A stretch of 64,000 nucleotides of DNA from positions 1-64,000 of the forward strand of contig JACAEQ010000135.1 of the NCBI GenBank assembly GCA_013388755.1, given 5' to 3'. Both the position numbers and the translations under genes were made by a program. A model generated the notes under the pieces. That model saw nothing but the letters and a program-made list of their open reading frames with translations, searched no databases and was not told the DNA's origin. The stretch comes from Chloroflexota bacterium (GTDB lineage: Bacteria; Chloroflexota; Chloroflexia; Chloroflexales; Roseiflexaceae). Of the stretch, positions 42,237-50,187 are shown one piece after another. Positions within the stretch are counted from its first letter, which is position 1. Each line of letters opens with the position of its first letter.

Positions 42237-44982
42237 CAGGCGACGCCAGGCGATGTACCCAGCAGAGCAGCAGGTAGGCTGCGGCAGTGTTCTGTGCCAG
42301 GCCGGAGGGTTGCTCGCCGGCTCCGCCGTACAGCCGTAACGTGCTGACGATCAGCCGGCCCGCGCCCCATGTCACTTCTGCGGCATAGTCGTGGATGCGC
42401 ATCGTCCGGGTATCGATGCGGCGAAGGATCGGTTGCGCCGCCATGCCCAGCGGGAGCGTATCGAGCGCGTAATCGGTGGCGCAGCCAGAGAACTGGAGCC
42501 CGGCCCAGCCATCGTGTGGGAAGTCGCCCCACGCCGGGTGCGGCTCGCAGAGACGTAGCGCCTCGCGCCAGAATGGCATCTCCACGGTCGCAACCGGCCC
42601 GGGAGGGCCATCGCCATCCTGCAACACGACTGCACGCCCGCCGGCGCGTACATACGCCGAGAGGGCGCGTGTCCAGGCGCTGGCGATCACCACAAATGAC
42701 GATCGTACCAGGTCAGTACGTGTCCCCGTATCTCCGGTCAGGTCGGCATTCGTGATGTCGACCGCCGTGGGCGCGAGGCGCGCCAGGTCGCGCAGGCGCC
42801 CCACAAGATCATATACGGCGACTCCGCGCATCGTTGCCCAGGCAGCGGCAGGAAAGAACCAGAGCGGCCAGGCGTTGTCCGTCCGTTCTGTTCCCACCTG
42901 CAACGCAACGCGCAGGACGGCGCGGCGCGGTGCGCGTACATCCGGCGCAGCGAATTCGGCCACGCCGATTTCGCGCACGTCGCCGGGTGAGAACTCCCGG
43001 GCCGACACCATCTCACCGGCGGCAAACGGCGCCTCGCCGTCAAATGCAACGCTCCAGGCAGCACGTGCCGGGCCGGTCTGCTGGCCGTAATGAGAGGCGA
43101 TCAGGTGTGGCCGGACCAGCGTGCCGGCAGTGTAGCTCCATGTGTCCCAGTATGCCGCACGGTCGCCGCCACGCACCCAGGCGCGCCGCCGGTCCCAGCC
43201 GACCAGTGCGACCAGGTCGGCATTGAAGCGGCCGAACTCGCCGGGGTCATACTTGAGAGCCCCGGTAGCATCCCACATGCCGGCAGTGCTGATCGGCGTG
43301 TCGGCTTCGCCGGTGACAACGTAGCCGGTGATTTCACGGTAGGTGCGTGTCAGTTCGATGGTCCATTTACGGTGGAGCATGCCGTGTGCATAGGAGAGGC
43401 GTTCCAGTTCAGTGCTGCGCTCCCACAGACCATGAGCGCGGAGCCGTTCTTCAAGTAAGGGCGCCTCATTCATCCAGCGCGCGCCGGTCGGGTTCACCGC
43501 CGGGTCAGCGCTCAACCACCAGGTCGGCACGTCACCGGCCATCGTGAGGCGTGACAGATCGCGGAAGGTGTCGTAGTCGCAATACTCGCCGAACAGCCAT
43601 GGTTGTTCGGGGCGCCAGCGTGGCGTGAACGTATCGAGCAGGTTGCGGAAGTAATGGAGATCGGCATAGAAATGATAGTCATAGTACTCCGCGAACTCAT
43701 TGAGCAGGCCGCCGTACGCCTCTCCCGAGCCGCTATTGTCGCGCAGCAGCGCGTCGCCGCACAGATTGCGCACCATGCTGTACAACGGGCCAAGGATCTC
43801 GGCGCTGACGTCGCGACTCAGTTCGCACCCCAGGCTGTAGATGATGACCGAGGGATGGCGGCGTGCCTGGAGCACGAGGCGTTCGTATTCGATCGGGGTC
43901 TGCCGGCGGAAATGCTCCGTCGGATGTGGCAGCCACATGGGCAACTCAACCCACAATAGCATGCCGAGTTCATCGGCCAGGTCAAAATAATAGGGGGGCG
44001 GGAACCACAGGCAGAGTTTGACGCCGTTGTAGCCCAGGCGCTTCAGGCGTTCGAAATCGGCGCGCACCCGTTCCGGCCCGGGGTTGCACGACAGGGTCTC
44101 CCAGTACCATCCCCACGACAGGATCATGCGCGGGTAGAGGGGTGTTCCATTCAGGAGCAGTGTCGGGCCAGATGTTTCGACCGCACGCAAGCCGAAACGC
44201 ACCTCCAGCCGGTCATCGTTGCCGGCACGCAACACGGCGCGATAGAGCGCCGGGTTGGCCGGCGACCATGGCTGCGGGTCCGGCGTCGGGCCATCCATGC
44301 GCAGGCGATACCGTGTGCTCGCGGTACGTTCTTCGGGGTTGGCATCTTCGCTGGCCGAAAGAATGAACGTTCCATCGGGCCGGTACAGTTCGAGGGTGAC
44401 GCGCGATGGCGCATCGAGTAGTGCTTCAACGGTGACATGGCCGTCGGGCGTGCCGCGCACCACCGCATCGAGGAAACGGGCCGGGCCGGTGGCGGCCAGA
44501 GCAACTTCCTGCCAGATACCGCCGTGACCATGGCCCCAGACATATGGCGGGAAACCGGCCAGCGTCTCGCGCAACGGAAAGCGCCCCGGCAGCGCGGGCG
44601 AATCTGGCCCGCCGGTCAGTCCGGCGGGCTTTTCGACGCGTACCAGCAAGCTGGCATGCTCGCCGGCGGCGACCGCATCGCTGATCTCGATGTCGAATGC
44701 ATCCCACATGCCGGTATGGGCCCCGACATACTGCGGTTCGGCGGTGCCGCGGGAGATGAATACCTCGCAATGATAGCTGATGGCGCCGAAGTGGAGGAAG
44801 ATGCGGCGACCGGCATACTCATCAGGTACAGTAAATGTTGTGCGATACCAGGCCGGGCCGGCACGATCCTTCGGCAGACCGGCATCTTCCCAGCAACCCG
44901 GAACCGCCACCGGTATCCAGTGCTGATCGTCGTCAAACCGAAACTCCCACGGGCCGGGGAGCGGCAGGTGATGGATAGGCAT
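42229..44982 (-). CDS. Glycoside hydrolase family 2 protein (beta-galactosidase/glucuronidase-like)
   Basis: This is a 917-residue GH2 enzyme. The N-terminal jelly-roll sugar-binding domain has GPWEFRFDDDQHWIPVAVPG, AWYRTTFTVPDEYAGR and VWGHGHGGIWQEVALA. An Ig-like domain is followed by the TIM barrel from FGLRAVETSGPTLLLNG, with RLKRLGYNGVKLCLW and HPSVIIYSLGCELSRD. There the acid/base Glu (about 388) is preceded by Cys rather than the usual Asn of NE. The nucleophile Glu is in PWLFGEYCDYD (about 464). The last 350 residues include a glutamine-amidotransferase-like fold. No signal peptide is present. GAGG is five bases before the ATG at 44982; a GTG two codons upstream is less likely. Substrate unknown. 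Confidence 0.85.
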   Translation of the reverse strand: MPIHHLPLPGPWEFRFDDDQHWIPVAVPGCWEDAGLPKDRAGPAWYRTTFTVPDEYAGRRIFLHFGAISYHCEVFISRGTAEPQYVGAHTGMWDAFDIEISDAVAAGEHASLLVRVEKPAGLTGGPDSPALPGRFPLRETLAGFPPYVWGHGHGGIWQEVALAATGPARFLDAVVRGTPDGHVTVEALLDAPSRVTLELYRPDGTFILSASEDANPEERTASTRYRLRMDGPTPDPQPWSPANPALYRAVLRAGNDDRLEVRFGLRAVETSGPTLLLNGTPLYPRMILSWGWYWETLSCNPGPERVRADFERLKRLGYNGVKLCLWFPPPYYFDLADELGMLLWVELPMWLPHPTEHFRRQTPIEYERLVLQARRHPSVIIYSLGCELSRDVSAEILGPLYSMVRNLCGDALLRDNSGSGEAYGGLLNEFAEYYDYHFYADLHYFRNLLDTFTPRWRPEQPWLFGEYCDYDTFRDLSRLTMAGDVPTWWLSADPAVNPTGARWMNEAPLLEERLRAHGLWERSTELERLSYAHGMLHRKWTIELTRTYREITGYVVTGEADTPISTAGMWDATGALKYDPGEFGRFNADLVALVGWDRRRAWVRGGDRAAYWDTWSYTAGTLVRPHLIASHYGQQTGPARAAWSVAFDGEAPFAAGEMVSAREFSPGDVREIGVAEFAAPDVRAPRRAVLRVALQVGTERTDNAWPLWFFPAAAWATMRGVAVYDLVGRLRDLARLAPTAVDITNADLTGDTGTRTDLVRSSFVVIASAWTRALSAYVRAGGRAVVLQDGDGPPGPVATVEMPFWREALRLCEPHPAWGDFPHDGWAGLQFSGCATDYALDTLPLGMAAQPILRRIDTRTMRIHDYAAEVTWGAGRLIVSTLRLYGGAGEQPSGLAQNTAAAYLLLCWVHRLASPVL

Positions 44983-45228
44983 TGGCACCTCGCATGATGC
45001 AGAGCGGCGGGTGCATGCTACACCAGATTCACACCTGCGGATTCAGCGGCGCCGGAGGTGCGGCGCGATGTCGCGCCTGCAGGTGCCAGGAGCGAGCTAC
45101 GGGGAAGCTCCGCCTGCTGGCGCGCGCTGCGCGCCGGTGCGCTATCAGGCGCCGCGTGGTGAGCTTCCCGGAAGCAGTGTGTTGAGGACGTCTGTTGCAC
45201 CCGGCGCTGGTGGGCCAGCATGGCTGGA

Positions 45229-45888
45229 TCAGGGGTTAAAGTCAACCAGTCGTGCATTCACCAGGTAGACGACGCGCTCGGCAATGTTTGTGGCGCGATC
45301 CGCGACCCGTTCGAGATAATATGCCGAAAAGAGCGCCCCGGGAACCCACGCAGACGCCGCAGGGTCGTGTGTCATCTGGCGCAGCAGTGTCTTCTCGACC
45401 TGCTCATAGAGCGCATCAACGTCATCATCGACCGGTCCGATCGCTTCGGCACGAGCGACGTCGTGTGTTACAAATGCTTCAAGCGCCGTGGTCAGCATCG
45501 TCGTCGCCATCTGCGCCATCTGTACCATCTCCGCCGGGATTGTCTCCGGAAGGGACGCTGCATCGCGAATGACCGCGCGCGCAATGCCTTTGGCATAATC
45601 GGCAATCCGCTCAAGCTCGCCGGCAATCTCGATCGTGACGACTAATCGTCGCATATCGGTTGCCACCGGTTGCTGGGTCGCAATCAGGCGCAATGCATGC
45701 GTCTCAATGTCGCGTTCCGCCTCATTAATACGCTGGTCGTTAGCAATGACCTGCCGGGCGCGCTCGGAATCGTGTTCGCGAAGTGCGCTGAACGCCTCGT
45801 TCACGGCCCGGGTCGCCATGTGCCCGAGGTGCTGCAATTCGGCGCTGAGGGTGCCCAGATCTTCATCGAAATGGAACCGCGCTCTCAT
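45229..45888 (-). CDS. phoU: Phosphate transport system regulatory protein PhoU
   Basis: PhoU links the Pst phosphate importer to the PhoR kinase. The 219-residue protein has two PhoU three-helix bundles: ELQHLGHMATRAVNEAFSAL and VIANDQRINEAERDIETHAL with RLVVTIEIAGELERIADYAKGI, then MATTMLTTALEAFVTHD and GALFSAYYLERVADRATNIAERVVYL. The E/DxxxD metal-cluster motifs are kept in both bundles. AGGAGG is seven bases before the ATG. No pst genes are in the window. The 246 bp upstream of the neighbouring GH2 start (44983-45228) hold no recognisable gene. Confidence 0.93.
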   Translation of the reverse strand: MRARFHFDEDLGTLSAELQHLGHMATRAVNEAFSALREHDSERARQVIANDQRINEAERDIETHALRLIATQQPVATDMRRLVVTIEIAGELERIADYAKGIARAVIRDAASLPETIPAEMVQMAQMATTMLTTALEAFVTHDVARAEAIGPVDDDVDALYEQVEKTLLRQMTHDPAASAWVPGALFSAYYLERVADRATNIAERVVYLVNARLVDFNP

Positions 45889-45918
45889 GTGCTACCTCCT
45901 GCCCACGAGGGTATGAAG

Positions 45919-46020
45919 TGCCTCTCCGAAAACCGCTCCGCCTGTCGTTGCGCGGAGCGCCAGCGACCGCAGCATAACTGACGCAATCGCGGCGTGTGAT
46001 CCGGAGATTGAGTTGTGTCG
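45919..46020. repeat. MITE-like repeat, copy G (left part only)
   Basis: It begins TGCCTCTCCGAAAACCGC and follows the same sequence as copy H for about 110 bp (attgagt, gtgtc, cgtgca). It then runs into a G/C-rich block instead of completing its right end. Together with copy H it forms a direct repeat 224 bp apart. Confidence 0.75.
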
Positions 46021-46125
46021 CGTGCACCGCCCCGCCCCCCGCCCAACCTCCCCCTGCCGGGGTGAAGAGCCAGACTCCCGCCCCCAGCGGGGGCGGGCCG
46101 GGGTGGGGGCGGCGGGCTTCTTCGC
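46016..46125. repeat. GC-rich dispersed repeat, diverged copy 3
   Basis: The block ccgccccgccccccgccc, then agactcccgcccccagcggg and ggccggggtgggggcgg, matches the centre of the element at 52321-52447 (cgactcctccccccagcggg). It sits between the two copies of the MITE direct repeat, as though inserted in one of them. The terminal AT-richer tail seen in the other copies is missing. Confidence 0.65.
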
Positions 46126-46142
46126 AACGTAGAAGCGTTCTC

Positions 46143-46285
46143 TGCCTCTCCGAAAACCGCTCCGCCTGTCATTGCGCGGAGCGCCAGCGACCGCAGCATA
46201 ACTGACGCAATCGCGGCGTGTGATCCGGAGATTGAGTCGCGTCACGTGCAACGCCATCCAGCCATCCGTTCTTCGGATAGGCTCT
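46143..46285. repeat. MITE-like repeat, copy H
   Basis: This is a full copy: left end TGCCTCTCCGAAAACCGC, right end cttcggataggctc, then TA. The first 110 bp are almost identical to copy G, so a local tandem duplication is likely. Together the repeats occupy most of the 578 bp between phoU and the DegT gene. The remainder, 46286-46466, holds no clear gene. Confidence 0.8.
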
Positions 46286-46466
46286 ATGCTAACAATACAC
46301 CCGGTCGCACTTCCTGTGAGAAAACGCTCCGCTATTGCACGGCAACATTCGTTGACCATGTCAGTGGCAGCAACCGCGTACCTCCGGTCATTGACAGTCC
46401 TCCCCTGCCATGCTACCGTAGCGCCGCCTGTTGTGTGCGGTTGCGATTAGCGGGAGAAAGAATCAG

Positions 46467-47660
46467 ATGGCTGCACTTGCAATCAATGGCGGCACGCCAA
46501 CGCGCCGCCGGCCGTGGCCGCGCTGGCCGCAGTGGGACTCGCGTGAAGAGCAACGGCTGCTCGATACGCTGCATGGGGATGACTGGGGCGGCTTCACACC
46601 GGTGGTCGCCGAGTTTGAACAGGCGTTCGCCCGGCATCATGGTACCGCATACGGTATTGCCGCCGTGAACGGCACACAGACGCTGGTCGCTGTGCTGATG
46701 GCGGCCGGGATTGGCCCTGGAGACGAGGTTATTGTGCCGCCGTACACCTTCATCGCAACAGCATCGGCCGTGCGGCTTGTCGGGGCGACGCCGGTATTTG
46801 CCGATATCGAGGCCGACACCTACAATCTCGACCCGATTGCAGCCGAAGCAGCGATCACGCCGCGTACGCGGGCGATCATTCCGGTCCACTTCGCCGGGCA
46901 GGCCGCCGATATGGATCGTCTGGTTCCGCTGGCGCGTCGGCATGGCCTGTTGCTGATCGAAGATGCCGCCCACGCGCACGGGGCGGCATGGCATGGGCGG
47001 ATGTGCGGCTCGCTGGGCGATGCCGGCTCGTTCAGCTTTCAGAGTAGCAAGAACATGACCGCCGGCGAAGGGGGCGCACTGACGACCAGCGACAGGGATC
47101 TGGCGGACGCGATCCGCAGCCGGGTGAATCAGGGGCGCGCCATTCACGGCGCCTGGTACGAGCATCCCAATCTTGGCACGAATATGCGACTCTCTGCCTG
47201 GCAGGCTGCGGTGTTGCTGGCGCAACTGGAACGGCTCGATGATCAGACGGACCGGCGCATGGCCAGCGCTCGCGCACTGAACTCCCTGTTCGCCGAAGTC
47301 GAAGGGATTCAGCCAATGCGCTGGGATCCACGCGCCGATCGGCATGCGTTCCACCTGTACATGGTGCGCTATGATGAACGCGCGTTCGGTGTGCCGCGCG
47401 CTGTCTTCCAGCAGGCGCTGGCAGCGGAGGGCATTCCTTGTTCGACGGGCTATCCCTTCCCGCTCTACCGCCAGGAATCGCTTGGCCCGGCATTCGCGCG
47501 CGCAGCACCTTGCCCAAACGCCGAGCAGGCCTGCCGCGAGGCGATCTGGTTGCCGCAATCGTTGCTGCTGGCCGATCCGGCAGAGATGGAAGACGTCGCC
47601 GCAGCGGTAACACGAATCCGCGATCACCGTCACGAACTCGCGCGTCTGGCGCTCGAATAA
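46467..47660 (+). CDS. DegT/DnrJ/EryC1/StrS family aminotransferase
   Basis: This is a 397-residue PLP-dependent sugar aminotransferase-type protein. It has TPVFADIEADTYNLDP, VHFAGQAADMDRL, LIEDAAHAHGAAWHG (Asp binding the PLP ring), and the Schiff-base Lys in FSFQSSKNMTAGEGGAL. NLGTNMRLSAWQAAVLLAQL belongs to the conserved C-terminal part. The N-terminus AALAINGGTPTRRRPWPRWP resembles the AHBA-synthase-like branch. The ATG at 46467 has GGGAGA eight bases upstream. It stands alone, without visible NDP-sugar genes. A second family member lies at 57471-58733. Confidence 0.88.
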   Translation: MAALAINGGTPTRRRPWPRWPQWDSREEQRLLDTLHGDDWGGFTPVVAEFEQAFARHHGTAYGIAAVNGTQTLVAVLMAAGIGPGDEVIVPPYTFIATASAVRLVGATPVFADIEADTYNLDPIAAEAAITPRTRAIIPVHFAGQAADMDRLVPLARRHGLLLIEDAAHAHGAAWHGRMCGSLGDAGSFSFQSSKNMTAGEGGALTTSDRDLADAIRSRVNQGRAIHGAWYEHPNLGTNMRLSAWQAAVLLAQLERLDDQTDRRMASARALNSLFAEVEGIQPMRWDPRADRHAFHLYMVRYDERAFGVPRAVFQQALAAEGIPCSTGYPFPLYRQESLGPAFARAAPCPNAEQACREAIWLPQSLLLADPAEMEDVAAAVTRIRDHRHELARLALE

Positions 47661-47726
47661 TGCACTATAATGGCGGAACGCCAGGCGCCGATTGCAGGGT
47701 GCCTGCCAGGTTGAGGTTGAACAACT

Positions 47727-48485
47727 GTGGGATATCGCGCGCCAACAGTAATGAGCCTGGGATGGCTGCTGGCGCTCGCGCTGGCCGGGTGTGGTGGGCT
47801 GCCACTACCTGGCGCAAGCCGGGTTGCGCCGACGATTATCGTGACGCTGACAGCCACGCCGGCGCCACCGACGGAGACGGTTCCCCCGAGCGCCACGCCG
47901 GCGCCGCCAACGGCGATCGCAACGGCGACCGAGAGTGCCACGGCAAGTACAACGCCGAGCATGACGCCGAGCGCCACGTGGACACCCTCGCCGTCGCCAG
48001 CGGCAACCGAAACCACCACGCCAACCGCTACAGCGGGACCAACCGAAGAACCGCTCTACCTTGCGCCGACGCCAATCCCGGGAGTGCCGACCGTGGCGCC
48101 GCCGACTGATACGCCAACCCCCAGCGCGACGCCAACGCCCATGGCTACGGCTTCACCAACCCCTGACAGCAACGCCTCGCCCACACCGACGGCCACCTAT
48201 CCGCCGGTTCCGGTTATTTCGTCATTGCGTGGCACGGTGGCCAATGCCGGTAATGTCCGTGCCGATCCGAATGTTCGCGCCTCCTCGCTCGATCGGGTCA
48301 ATACGGGTGAGGAGGTGCAGTTGCTCGGTCGCAGCGATAATGGCCGCTGGTACCTGGTGCTGACGGTGCGCGGCGTGGCCGGATGGGTCAGCGCGACGCT
48401 CCTCAACGTGACACCCGAAACAGCGGCGCAGGTGCCGCTGAACCCCGACATTGTGCTGCCGACCCCACCCGGCGGCACGCCGTAG
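47727..48485 (+). CDS. Lipoprotein with Thr/Pro-rich stalk and SH3 domain
   Basis: This is a 252-residue protein starting at GTG. The signal peptide ends in a lipobox (LLALALAGCGG), so Cys would be lipidated. Residues about 35-165 are a low-complexity Thr/Pro/Ala stalk (repeated TPTPT-like units), and the last 70 residues form a bacterial SH3 domain (SLRGTVANAGNVRADPNVRAS, GEEVQLLGRSDNGRWYLV, GVAGWVSATLLNV). It is probably an outer-surface, cell-wall-linked protein. It lies 66 bp after the DegT gene and 19 bp before rnhA. Confidence 0.8.
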   Translation: MGYRAPTVMSLGWLLALALAGCGGLPLPGASRVAPTIIVTLTATPAPPTETVPPSATPAPPTAIATATESATASTTPSMTPSATWTPSPSPAATETTTPTATAGPTEEPLYLAPTPIPGVPTVAPPTDTPTPSATPTPMATASPTPDSNASPTPTATYPPVPVISSLRGTVANAGNVRADPNVRASSLDRVNTGEEVQLLGRSDNGRWYLVLTVRGVAGWVSATLLNVTPETAAQVPLNPDIVLPTPPGGTP

Positions 48486-48504
48486 AGTGAGTGTGACCGT
48501 GCCC

Positions 48505-49212
48505 ATGTATGAGATCATCACCGATGGCGCATGCCGTGGCAACCCGGGCCCTGGCGGCTGGGCAGCGCTGATCATGGGTGATGGCACCATTACCGAGATC
48601 GGCGGCGCGGAAGCGCAGACCACCAACAACCGTATGGAATTGCGCGCGGCAATCGAAGCGTTGCGCCAGGTTCCGCCGGATGCGCCGGTGCGCCTGATTA
48701 CCGACAGTACCTATCTGCTGAAAGGCGCGACGCGCTGGATCAAGCTGTGGAAAAAACGTGACTGGCTTACGATCAATGAGACGCCGGTCGAGAACCGGGA
48801 CCTGTGGGAGGAACTCGATGCCCTCGCCGGGCAGCGGGTCAGGTGGGAACTCGTCCGCGGCCACAGTGGTGACCCGCACAATGAGCGTGCCAATGCAATC
48901 GCCCAGGCCTATGCCGCCGGACGCGCGCCGGAGTTGCGTAGTGAATCGTGCACGGAGTGTGCCGGTGCAATCACCCGCGCCGCCAGCCATGCACCGGGGC
49001 CGCACGGTGACCCGGCGCGACGCGGCGTGAGGTATCTGAGCCTGGTACAGGGCGTACTGGAGCGGCACATGACCTGGGATGCCTGCCGTGCGCGGGTGCA
49101 TGGCGTCTCTGGTGCGCGCTGGAAGAAATGCGTGTCAGATGAGGAAGAGCGTGCAACCGTTACGAGCTGGGGATTGCCGGTCACGGCGCTCGCTGCGCTG
49201 GATACCGCGTGA
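48505..49212 (+). CDS. rnhA: Ribonuclease HI with C-terminal viroplasmin-like domain
   Basis: RNase HI cuts the RNA of RNA:DNA hybrids. The 235-residue protein has the catalytic domain in residues 1-140: Asp7 (IITDGACRGNPGPGGW), Glu45 (NNRMELRAAI), Asp67 (LITDSTYLL) and His120 (VRGHSGDPHNE). The fourth carboxylate position, Asp134 in E. coli, is Asn130 (ERANAIA). Residues about 172-220 (RYLSLVQGVLERHMTWDAC, VHGVSGARWKKC) match the viroplasmin/hybrid-binding domain pattern, here at the C-terminus. In most eukaryotic RNases H1 that module is N-terminal. The start was set at the ATG at 48505; upstream GTG codons give only a few extra residues. Confidence 0.88.
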   Translation: MYEIITDGACRGNPGPGGWAALIMGDGTITEIGGAEAQTTNNRMELRAAIEALRQVPPDAPVRLITDSTYLLKGATRWIKLWKKRDWLTINETPVENRDLWEELDALAGQRVRWELVRGHSGDPHNERANAIAQAYAAGRAPELRSESCTECAGAITRAASHAPGPHGDPARRGVRYLSLVQGVLERHMTWDACRARVHGVSGARWKKCVSDEEERATVTSWGLPVTALAALDTA

Positions 49213-49280
49213 CCGTCGGCTCGCGTAACTGTTCCCGTGCCTCCAGGAACACGCGCCACTTGCCCGCCTGAGCGGTACCT

Positions 49281-49385
49281 TGCGTCGGCGGGGCGACGCG
49301 CGGTGGCGCATGCGGAAGCCATTCCGCCGCCGAATCTGCATTGCGGGGGCCTCCCCCGAATCTCCAATCGCGCGGAGTTTCCGGC
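49281..49385 (+). repeat. Third repeat family, copy 1
   Basis: The sequence gcgtcggcggggcgacg, tggcgcatgcggaagccatt, ccgccgccgaatctgcattg and cgggggcctcccccgaatct closely matches the reverse complement of 55028-55139. About 65 bp to its left, at 49217-49243, a gtcggctcgcgtaactgttc motif resembles the direct repeat flanking the other copy. It occupies the rnhA-efp intergenic region and has no coding capacity. Confidence 0.7.
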
Positions 49386-49444
49386 AGCTCGCTCCTGGCA
49401 GGGACGTGCAGGACAATTCGCCACACCCACCCCTGTTGCCGCAG

Positions 49445-49474
49445 TTGCCCGAACCACTGACTCTCTGGTATACT
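49445..49474 (+). promoter_or_regulatory. Sigma70-type promoter for efp
   Basis: TTGCCC (49445-49450) and TATACT (49469-49474) are separated by 18 bases, about 100 bases before the efp start codon. The long leader that results contains the hairpin at 49534-49557. Confidence 0.65.
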
Positions 49475-49533
49475 ACGCAATAGATCGTGTAAGGTACAGG
49501 GATTACGGGTTCACGTGTTGAGAGGTTACTGAT

Positions 49534-49557
49534 GCGCCGCTCACCGCTGAGCGGCGC
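49534..49557 (+). other. Leader hairpin in efp mRNA
   Basis: GCGCCGCTCA (49534-49543) pairs perfectly with TGAGCGGCGC (49548-49557) around CCGC and is followed by TTT. It lies between the promoter and the efp ribosome site, which begins about eight bases later. It could act as a weak attenuator or limit access to the ribosome site. An ATG at 49532 with GAGAGG upstream opens a short overlapping frame across the hairpin. Confidence 0.55.
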
Positions 49558-49577
49558 TTTCTGTGGAGCAAAGCACT

Positions 49578-50141
49578 ATGGCGACAACATCAGATCTGCG
49601 CACCAACATCATCATTCGCTACAATGGCCAGTTGCATCGCGTCACCGAATTCTACCACCATGCTCCCGGCAACTGGCGCGCAATGGTTATTATGAAACTG
49701 AAGAACCTGACGACCGGCAAAACAATCGAAGAGCGTGTACGCGCTGGTTCTGAGATCGACATCGTTCGCGTCGAGAAACGCCCGATGCAATATCTTTACC
49801 GCGATGGCAATATCTTCCATTTCATGGATACGGAAACGTTCGAACAGATCGAGGTGGCGGAAGACGTCATCGGCGAGCCGGCGAAGTTTCTCAAAGAGAA
49901 TGAAATGGCCGACATTCTGTTCTATGACGAGAACCAGATTCTTGGCGTCGAAGTGCCGCTCTTTGTTACACTGCAAGTCGTCGAGGCCAGTGTTGCCGTG
50001 CGGGGCGATACGGCGACGAATGTCAACAAGCAGGTGACGCTCGAGACCGGTGCCGTTATCTCGGTGCCGGCGTTTGTCAACCAGGGCGATTTTGTGCGCG
50101 TGGATACTCGAACCGGCGAGTATATCGAACGTATGAAGTGA
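49578..50141 (+). CDS. efp: Translation elongation factor P
   Basis: EF-P relieves ribosome stalling at consecutive prolines. The 187-residue protein has three domains: KOW-like N-terminal domain (1-65), OB domain (about 66-130) with MQYLYRDGNIFHFMDTETFEQ, and C-terminal OB domain with GDTATNVNKQVTLETGAVISVPAFVNQGD and the ending VRVDTRTGEYIERMK. In domain I the loop that normally carries the modified Lys or Arg (PGKG or PGRG) reads APGNWRAMV, with Asn32 at the tip. TGGAG lies about nine bases before the ATG. It has its own promoter and leader hairpin. Confidence 0.95.
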   Translation: MATTSDLRTNIIIRYNGQLHRVTEFYHHAPGNWRAMVIMKLKNLTTGKTIEERVRAGSEIDIVRVEKRPMQYLYRDGNIFHFMDTETFEQIEVAEDVIGEPAKFLKENEMADILFYDENQILGVEVPLFVTLQVVEASVAVRGDTATNVNKQVTLETGAVISVPAFVNQGDFVRVDTRTGEYIERMK

Positions 50142-50187
50142 TGGGTGACCGGCTGCGAACTGCCGGGTAACCTGTCCGGCAAGTGTT

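Noticed and set aside
46016-46125. CRISPR-like or tandem repeat array in the phoU-DegT interval
   Set aside because: Only two unequal copies are present, with no regular spacers; it is better explained by nested MITE and GC-rich elements.
46413-47633. Long open frame of 406 codons on the minus strand opposite the DegT gene
   Set aside because: It is an antisense shadow of a clearly coding GC-rich gene; its translation is rich in Arg, His and Cys and shows no known motif or ribosome site.
49532-49753. 73-codon frame starting in the efp leader as a real gene
   Set aside because: Its translation continues deep into efp in another frame and has His/Arg/Ser-rich shadow composition; at most the first codons could matter as a leader peptide.
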